From JAXMBX01 sp046349635 (GTDB taxonomy: Bacteria; Planctomycetota; Planctomycetia; Planctomycetales; Planctomycetaceae): a DNA stretch of 36,046 nucleotides. Each line of letters begins with the position of its first letter. Within the stretch, counting starts at the first letter, position 1. The notes below the pieces were generated by a model. That model was not told the DNA's origin and did no database searches. It saw nothing but the letters and a program-made list of their open reading frames with translations. The position numbers and the translations under genes are program-made. Positions 30,797 to 36,046 of the stretch are shown one piece after another. The stretch lies in the NCBI GenBank assembly GCA_046349635.1, contig JAXMBX010000051.1:1-36046 (forward strand), given 5' to 3'.

Positions 30797-33229
30797 TTAT
30801 TCGGGAGCCGACTCTTGCCCCGGTAGGCATTTAGCCCATGAGCCACCACTCTCAAAGTGTTGTTCAATACATTTGAGCCTCGTCGGGAACTGTCGTTCAT
30901 AGGTAACAGCCAGTAAGCTTCTTGCCCGGCTTAACCCTACGTAAACGTATTTATCAATAAGCTCTTTATGGATCTCGGCCATCCGATCCAGTCCGACGTA
31001 GAACGCCGCTTCGAATTCCAACCCTTTGATGTGCTCAACAGGAAATATCCGCACGCGAGCGGAATCCCCAAGGTTTTGGCCACCTTGCGAAGCCTCAAGT
31101 TCCACTCCGTTTGAATGCAAAAGTGGAAGAAGTGCTGCCTTGAGAGGTTCAACGTCGGCTGGGGTTGGAACCAGGACCGCAGTTGTTGGAAGGTGATTGT
31201 TGCCCAGAATGAAGATCTCGCAGATTCGGTCTACAATCCAGTGGGACGCCGGCGCATCTTTACTTGATTTGAAACTCAACGCCGGCGGATCTTCGGGGCG
31301 GCTGGGATAGGCTGATCTGAACGCGGGTTGGCTTCCTGTCGCGTTCTTATAGAGATCGCGTGCAATATTGAACAGTCGCTCAGTCTGTCGATAGCTGACG
31401 TTTAGCTCGCATTTTTTATAGGCGCGACAAATGCTGTCCATATCGGACCACTCCCGAAGTCCCGTTTCTGTGACGCGTTGCATGACATCTCCAGACACCG
31501 TAACCCCACCTTCAGGAAGGGCGAACCGCTCCATGCAAGCGAGTTCTAGGGGCGAAAAGTCGGACGCCTCGTCTACGGTGATCAAGAGCCTAAAGCGCGG
31601 TAACAATGAACGGATCTCATCCGGCACTCCCGTCGAGTCAGCAGGAATGTCTCCGCGGAGTTGGCGGGTAAACTCTAGTGCGTGGAATAGGAGCACGTCT
31701 TGCTCAGGTTCGGACAACTGACGGTCTCGGATTGCCTTTTCAGTGTCTGACGCGAAGAATCTGGTGCGCGTGTCTTTGCCCTCGCGAAACTCCTGATAAG
31801 ACCTCGCAATGTGTAGAAACAGGCGCGACAAGGAAAGTGACTCAATCAAGTCACGTAATTCCCTTCGAAGCTTTGACACGAGAGGCGGAACATTTGGGAA
31901 GATTGCAGTTTCGGCTTCGGCGGTGCTAAGAGTAGGCACCGCCTGCCGCCACCTATCGCAGTATGCGTAGATTGAAGATGGCGAGATGTTTCTAATACTA
32001 TCCAACGTATCTACGATGCCCCTGGTCGTCTTTACTATAGCGGTAAGGTCTTCGTTCAGCTTGCGGTAAGTGGTTGCGCGACGCTGAGCTTCCCGCAACT
32101 CACCCTGATCATCATGCGGTTTTGCCATGATATCCAACGCAGTAAGAAGCACCTTCTGGTTTTCGTCTGTCAACTTGCCCAGGGTGTCTCGAATGTCGTT
32201 ACTGAACTTTAGTAGCGAATCGCGGAACAGAAGAAAATAGGCATTGGCAAGATACAGGCTAAACGCCTGATTTAGGCTCAATTGTTCCGGTCCGGTGACG
32301 CGCTTCATTAACGTCTGGTCTACCGGGGCCATTTTGAAAAACCCGCGCGGCCCAACTTTAATGAACCCACTGTCACGGAGCACCTCTAGGCGAAACGTGC
32401 GGTAAACCTTAACATGCTCGTCGCTAGCCGGCAGAAACTCCTTGGCCATAGCTTCTTTCAAGTAAACCTTCAACAGATCGCTCGGAGTGAACAAGAGCCA
32501 AGACTTTCCATCCTTAAAGACTTGATCCGTCAAACCCTTCAACTCTGTCGTCGTGAGAAACTCCTTCTTCGATTTCTGGGACAGCCGCTTCAGCAATACT
32601 GTCGTCTTGCCGGTCCCCGGAGCACCAGTAATGAGTATATATTCGGACAGGGGCAGCCGAAAAATATCATCCTGAGCCTCGTCAAGAACTGCTTGATCGG
32701 GAAGTTGGACAGAATAGCGAATCGCCCTGGGCGGTTCCTTTTCGGTAAGGCCCCTTAGTAAGCTGCGAAGCGACCGAACCGCCACACGCCCACCAATCCA
32801 AGCGATGCGGTTATCCGTTGCGTCCCAATGAGCGTCCTCTTTTTTAGGACGAAACTCATCTTTGGTTTCAAGTGCGTAGGCATGCTTGCCTTCAACATTT
32901 CCTAGTCTGTCTAGGACTTCATAATGGTGAGCGTCGCCAGGTGTTTTGGCGATAATGCGACCCAGCGGAGAGAGGTATGCAGCATAGCTTATGGTGTCTT
33001 TGGAAGGCTGATAATTGGATGGAGTGTTGTGTCGGCAAATGAAGAACTCTTCGATGACGCCATCGGCGCGCCTGGCGGCTACATAGCCAACGCATGGCTC
33101 ATTGAGTAGTTGGTGTTGGCCGTATCCAGAAAGAGCTCCACCGTAGGGACGAAAGTGTTTCTGAAAATGATCCAGTTCTGCGATGATCGTTTCCGCGATC
33201 CCTTTTACGGGGTTTGATGTCTCTGACAT
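30797..33229 (-). CDS. UvrD/HelD-like superfamily 1 helicase
   Basis: The protein has 810 residues from the ATG at 33229, which has a good ribosome site (AAGGTGAGG, 2-10 bp upstream). The first 200 or so residues are an unknown N-domain. Helicase motifs follow: Walker A GAPGTGKTT near 201, Walker B/DExQ-like ITVDEASDFSPLE near 550, the GDVMQRV motif, SYRQTERLFNIARDL, FPVEHIKGLEFEAAF near 726 and the arginine-finger motif YVGLSRARS near 760. DEAS replaces the usual DEAQ. The long insert between motifs I and II is helical (FREGKDTRTRFF region). It works on DNA or DNA-RNA complexes using ATP. It stands alone on the minus strand inside the island, a setting typical of phage-defence helicases, though that role is not shown. 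Confidence 0.88.
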   Translation of the reverse strand: MSETSNPVKGIAETIIAELDHFQKHFRPYGGALSGYGQHQLLNEPCVGYVAARRADGVIEEFFICRHNTPSNYQPSKDTISYAAYLSPLGRIIAKTPGDAHHYEVLDRLGNVEGKHAYALETKDEFRPKKEDAHWDATDNRIAWIGGRVAVRSLRSLLRGLTEKEPPRAIRYSVQLPDQAVLDEAQDDIFRLPLSEYILITGAPGTGKTTVLLKRLSQKSKKEFLTTTELKGLTDQVFKDGKSWLLFTPSDLLKVYLKEAMAKEFLPASDEHVKVYRTFRLEVLRDSGFIKVGPRGFFKMAPVDQTLMKRVTGPEQLSLNQAFSLYLANAYFLLFRDSLLKFSNDIRDTLGKLTDENQKVLLTALDIMAKPHDDQGELREAQRRATTYRKLNEDLTAIVKTTRGIVDTLDSIRNISPSSIYAYCDRWRQAVPTLSTAEAETAIFPNVPPLVSKLRRELRDLIESLSLSRLFLHIARSYQEFREGKDTRTRFFASDTEKAIRDRQLSEPEQDVLLFHALEFTRQLRGDIPADSTGVPDEIRSLLPRFRLLITVDEASDFSPLELACMERFALPEGGVTVSGDVMQRVTETGLREWSDMDSICRAYKKCELNVSYRQTERLFNIARDLYKNATGSQPAFRSAYPSRPEDPPALSFKSSKDAPASHWIVDRICEIFILGNNHLPTTAVLVPTPADVEPLKAALLPLLHSNGVELEASQGGQNLGDSARVRIFPVEHIKGLEFEAAFYVGLDRMAEIHKELIDKYVYVGLSRARSLLAVTYERQFPTRLKCIEQHFESGGSWAKCLPGQESAPE

Positions 33230-33445
33230 AGCCTCACCTTGATAAACGGAGTGTTTCTTGTCTGGAAATGTGGTTGTGTCTGGCGATTGAGACGAGGTTT
33301 TCTGGACCTTGCAAGATGCATCGCCGGACAGAAGGCCTCGATTTTCTGAGCCGGGGGAGAATTCGCCCACCGAGTGCCGTTTTTAGGCGAAGCGCTGCAA
33401 CCTGGGATTAGATTTTCACAGTGCCCAAAGGCTTCACCGCCCATT

Positions 33446-33751
33446 TCATCGGGGTGTATTTGCTTCGGCCAGTGTGGCAATGGATTGGCGCACATGCTCC
33501 GGCAACTTCTCCCACGCTTGGACTACGCAGGCCAGTTCGTGACCCAGCCGGCCGGAAAATTTCATCCCTATTTGTGTCCCTGGAGACTTGCCGATGTTGC
33601 AACCGATTGCAATTGAGTCACTTGATAGTTCGGATGTAAGGGGTGTGAATCCTCCTTGCTCGCCGTAAACCGGTAAAGGACATATTTTGTCCTTTAGCGC
33701 CTTTGGCTTGGATTTCAGTCGGAGCGTCGGACCGGTTGAGCCCGAGCACCG
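33446..33751 (-). pseudogene. C-terminal remnant of a mobile-element protein
   Basis: An open minus-strand frame of about 100 codons has no start after the upstream TAA. It ends with LACVVQAWEKLPEHVRQSIA followed by TLAEANTPR and a stop at 33446. This AW-x-x-LPE-x-x-R ending resembles the tail of tyrosine recombinases and other mobile-element proteins. An internal ATG at 33565 could give a 39-residue peptide. Upstream the frame includes GGFTPLTSELSSDSIAIG. The catalytic part is missing, so it is treated as a relic. Confidence 0.4.
33674..33696. repeat. Perfect 9-bp inverted repeat
   Basis: TAAAGGACA-TATTT-TGTCCTTTA, symmetric and AT-rich at its outer ends. It lies within the remnant frame and just before the hairpin array. 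It could be a hairpin or a protein-binding site. Confidence 0.5.
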
Positions 33752-33778
33752 TTAAGCGTACGGAGAACCGATAGGCCG

Positions 33779-34082
33779 CCCCGTCAGGGGAAACCGGTTC
33801 TGGAGAGCGCCGTCTCGGCGCGTGAACACGTGTGGAGGAGACCGCGTGAGGGGAACCGGGGACACCGTCGCGCCGTGAGGCGAACGGGTGCGTCCTCAGC
33901 GCCGTGAGGCGCGGGGAGAACGGGTCGGGGAGTCCCCCGTGAGGGGAACGGGTGGTTTCCCGACGCCGTGAGGCGAACCCGTGGGGCTTCTGCGCCGTGA
34001 GGCGGGTGAAGAACCGGTGCGGGGAACGGGTTGGGTCCCTACGCCGTGAGGCGAACGGGTTTCTCGCTGGCGCCGTGAGGCG
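33779..34082. repeat. Array of short hairpins with GTGA loop, 29-nt spacing
   Basis: Eight units carry a 12-nt hairpin with the tetraloop GTGA: 33842, 33871, 33900, 33935, 33964, 33993, 34042 and 34071. A related unit at 33779 has GTCA. Most stems are CGCC/GGCG, but the units at 33935 and 33779 have CCCC/GGGG, so both sides changed together. The unit at 33842 keeps three of four pairs. Start spacings from 33842 on are 29, 29, 35, 29, 29, 49 and 29. Hairpins are mostly followed by AACGGGT or AACC-type variants and about 10 variable bases. GTGA fits the GNRA loop rule for RNA. The period is not a multiple of three, which argues against coding. Function unknown. Confidence 0.75.
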
Positions 34083-34104
34083 CGCTCCAGAACCCGAGGA
34101 TGTC

Positions 34105-34193
34105 GGGGGTCAAAATATCCCCCTCCACGACGATTCCAGGGCTCAGCAGCGCCACATTTGGTCTTCGCCACCCCTCCCCACCGCGGGGAGGGG
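34105..34193. repeat. Two G/C hairpins, one REP-like
   Basis: GGGGG-9 nt-CCCCC (34105-34123) is followed by CCCCTCCCC-ACCGC-GGGGAGGGG (34171-34193). The second is of the widespread intergenic CCCCTCCCC/GGGGAGGGG type found repeated in many GC-rich genomes. They close the hairpin-rich region on the right. Confidence 0.55.
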
Positions 34194-34423
34194 GCCGGGG
34201 AGGCCCTTTCGGCGTGTCTGATATGGCCAGCGTACCTCATCGGTTCAAGCCTGATCACTGGCTCCTTCACTCGACAGGGGTGGAGTTCGAATCCAAACCG
34301 GTGCATAAGAGTGATCACGGAGCCCCAGCGGGGATGGTTGACCAGTGCCGAGGCCAGACCACCAGGGTGGCCAGTCGTCAAGTTCCAGGGATTCGGATGA
34401 GCGTGGTAACATGACGCCGGAGC
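34194..34423. other. Non-coding spacer before recombinase fragment
   Basis: About 230 bp with no supported gene. TGATCACTGGCTCC and GTGATCACGGAGCC form an imperfect repeat (near 34252 and 34310). A TTCGAATCC string near 34288 looks like a tRNA T-loop, but the stem does not pair. Confidence 0.4.
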
Positions 34424-34610
34424 CTACTCCGGAATCCCAAACGCCGTTCGAATGGCGTCGAGGACGGGCACAAGACTAGTTGCGGGGTCAAAACCGACGA
34501 GGGCGTTCCACGGTTCTACGGCTCTACCTCTGAGTATTTTGCCGTCGAGGGTCAGGTTCGAACCAAAGATTTCGACGGCGAGGGTTCGGAGTTCCTCGGA
34601 CGTGCCGGAA
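34424..34610 (-). pseudogene. Inverted C-terminal fragment of the serine recombinase
   Basis: On the minus strand the frame reads SGTSEELRTLAVEIFGSNL, then a further 43 residues ending DAIRTAFGIPE. The first part is the same sequence as the last visible residues of the serine recombinase at the right edge. The nucleotide match is perfect over 57 bp (34554-34610 against 35990-36046, opposite strands) and is cut only by the window end. Before the match the frame continues for a few codons from a TTG (VY preceding SGTS), unlike the recombinase. It lies 48 bp from the start of the intact gene. Confidence 0.8.
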
Positions 34611-34658
34611 TACACCCGTTCATTTTCGTAAGCCAATTACCCATTAAACAAACCCTTT

Positions 34659-36046
34659 ATGAACAAATTTCGATACTTTCTTTACCTGCGTAAATCAACC
34701 GACAGAGACGACATGCAGGCGCTATCCATAGACGGTCAACGCACCGCCTGCGAAACATATGCCGCGACAAGCGGGCTCTTGATTGTCGACACCTTTGTCG
34801 AGCATCAGTCCGCCAAGGCACCGGGACGTCCAGTCTATGCCGCAATGCTCAAACGGATCGAAGCGGGTGAGGCCGACGGCATTCTGTCATATCACCCAAA
34901 TCGCCTGGCCCGAAACAGCAAGGATGGAGGTGATCTCATCTACTGGCTCGACACCGGAGTCATCAAGGATCTCCGCTTCCCCGTCTTCTGGTTCGCAAAT
35001 GACCCCCAAGGAAAAAGTGTACTCGGGATCGAATTTGCTCAAAGCAAGAGATACTCCGATGACCTTTCCATCGTTACCAAACGCGGAATCTCCCAGAAAT
35101 GCCTTCGAGGCGAATACCCTGGTCCTACTCCCCGCGGTTACCTCAACGACCGCCGCACCAAGACGATCAAAATTGACCGCGAGTTTGGTCCCGTCGTCGC
35201 AGAAGCCTTCGAACGATTTGCAAATGGCACCGAGACCATTGCCAGCCTGCAACAGTTCCTCGCTTCCAAAGGAATGACCACCGAGAGTCGCAACCCATCC
35301 CGACGCGGCGGTCCAATTTCCAAGGATACGGTCCGGTTGATGCTCACGAACCCGATCTACTACGGAGCCTTTCGGTATGCGGGCGTGGTGTACGACGGGA
35401 AACACGAACCGGTTCTTTCAAAACAGCTCTTCGACAAGGTGCAAAAGGTGATGGACGTCCGAGCACCCACTGTTCGAACGAAGGAGACTCCCAAGCCCTT
35501 TACCCGTCTCATTCGATGCGCGAAATGCGGAATGTCCATCACCTCCGAAACACAGAAAGGCATCGTGTACTATCGATGCTCACGACAGTCACGAGTTGTT
35601 GTCTGTACCACCCCGTACATCCGATCCGAGGACCTCGTGATGGCGTTATCCACAACTCTTGATCGCTACGGCATTCCCGATTCAGTCGCGGCCCAATTGC
35701 TCGAATATACTGAGGCACGCTTCACGGCCGGTGTCGCGAATCTGGAGTCGACTCGGGATTCGATCCGACAGCGGCAACAGGTGGTGGCCACAAAACTCGG
35801 CCTCCTCACGGACACACTCCTGGACGGAGCTATTGACCGGGTAATCTACGTCCAAAAACAGAACGAGTTGCAATCGGAACGGGCGACGCTGAAGGCAAAA
35901 CTTCTGGAAATCGAGCAGGGACACTTTGGTTGGCTCGAACCGGTTCGAAAATGGATCAAAACGGCTCAACGAGTTCACGAAATCACGAGTTCCGGCACGT
36001 CCGAGGAACTCCGAACCCTCGCCGTCGAAATCTTTGGTTCGAACCT
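34659..36046 (+). CDS. Large serine recombinase (3' end outside window)
   Basis: From the ATG at 34659 the frame is open to the edge (about 462 codons). The N-terminal resolvase domain has the catalytic Ser in YLRKSTDRDD, the helix SIDGQRTACETYA and LSYHPNRLARNSKDG. The recombinase domain follows (PTPRGYLNDRRTKTI, ISKDTVRLMLTNPIYYGAFR). Next are a zinc-ribbon (CAKCGMSI, YRCSRQSR) and a long coiled-coil region (LESTRDSIRQRQQVVATKLG) ending in GTSEELRTLAVEIFGSN. Family members (about 450-600 residues) integrate or excise elements between att sites without tRNA targets. The tail missing here is represented in the inverted fragment at 34424-34610. It may mobilise part of the island. Confidence 0.93.
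   Translation, partial: MNKFRYFLYLRKSTDRDDMQALSIDGQRTACETYAATSGLLIVDTFVEHQSAKAPGRPVYAAMLKRIEAGEADGILSYHPNRLARNSKDGGDLIYWLDTGVIKDLRFPVFWFANDPQGKSVLGIEFAQSKRYSDDLSIVTKRGISQKCLRGEYPGPTPRGYLNDRRTKTIKIDREFGPVVAEAFERFANGTETIASLQQFLASKGMTTESRNPSRRGGPISKDTVRLMLTNPIYYGAFRYAGVVYDGKHEPVLSKQLFDKVQKVMDVRAPTVRTKETPKPFTRLIRCAKCGMSITSETQKGIVYYRCSRQSRVVVCTTPYIRSEDLVMALSTTLDRYGIPDSVAAQLLEYTEARFTAGVANLESTRDSIRQRQQVVATKLGLLTDTLLDGAIDRVIYVQKQNELQSERATLKAKLLEIEQGHFGWLEPVRKWIKTAQRVHEITSSGTSEELRTLAVEIFGSN

Noticed and set aside
30143..30830. Several Pro/Arg-rich frames in the GC-rich gap
   Set aside because: Low complexity in all frames, no motifs or starts with ribosome sites; composition artefacts.
33779..34082. 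CRISPR array
   Set aside because: Repeat plus variable part is only 29 nt, variable parts are about 10 nt and spacing is irregular in places (35, 49). No cas gene is in the window.
34270..34300. tRNA-like T-loop (TTCGAATCC)
   Set aside because: The flanking bases do not form the T stem and no acceptor or anticodon arm is present.
33896..34381. Open frame reading repeated SPHGVG-like peptides
   Set aside because: It runs through the 29-nt array, whose period is not a multiple of three, and is a by-product of the repeat.

Overview
The window looks like chromosome from a GC-rich, free-living bacterium of the Verrucomicrobiota or a close relative. This is an inference from three things: a very large secreted protein with lamin-tail, CotH and thrombospondin-type-3-like parts, the remains of a PEP-CTERM anchored protein, and the overall codon style. 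No rRNA or tRNA gene was found to confirm it.

Positions 1 to about 12,250 read as ordinary chromosome. In order they hold a partial unknown gene, a cytochrome P450, a VapBC toxin-antitoxin pair, a nested palindromic element, the CotH/lamin-tail protein, a divergent FHA-adenylate cyclase, a broken PEP-CTERM gene, valyl-tRNA synthetase (valS) and a metallo-beta-lactamase exonuclease. The stretch from about 7.45 to 8.85 kb carries several frame shifts, including in the essential valS gene. That suggests local sequence error as much as gene decay.

From about 12.3 kb to the right edge the window is a patchwork mobile and defence island. It opens with a frameshifted tyrosine recombinase and a divergent XRE regulator/small protein pair that share a perfect 16-bp palindrome. 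A transposase that is an in-frame fusion of two unrelated transposase families follows. Next come an AT-rich DUF4062-like gene with long helical repeats, transposase debris, and a tight two-gene operon of an NdpA-type nucleoid-associated protein and a three-helix membrane protein. Plasmid-type genes come after that: a replication-relaxation protein, a RepC-like initiator with an in-frame stop, and a decayed second RepC copy. Interspersed are an HNH nuclease, an unknown gene coupled to an XRE-ImmA/IrrE protease, an ART-like protein and a UvrD-like helicase.

The right end holds a non-coding array of short hairpins. They have a constant GTGA loop, stems that vary in a compensatory way and a dominant 29-nt spacing. 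Beside it lie an inverted fragment of a recombinase C-terminus and a large serine recombinase cut by the window edge. The most promising undescribed items are the hairpin array, the NdpA/membrane operon, and the DUF4062-like gene. All functional claims for them are inference from sequence and context.
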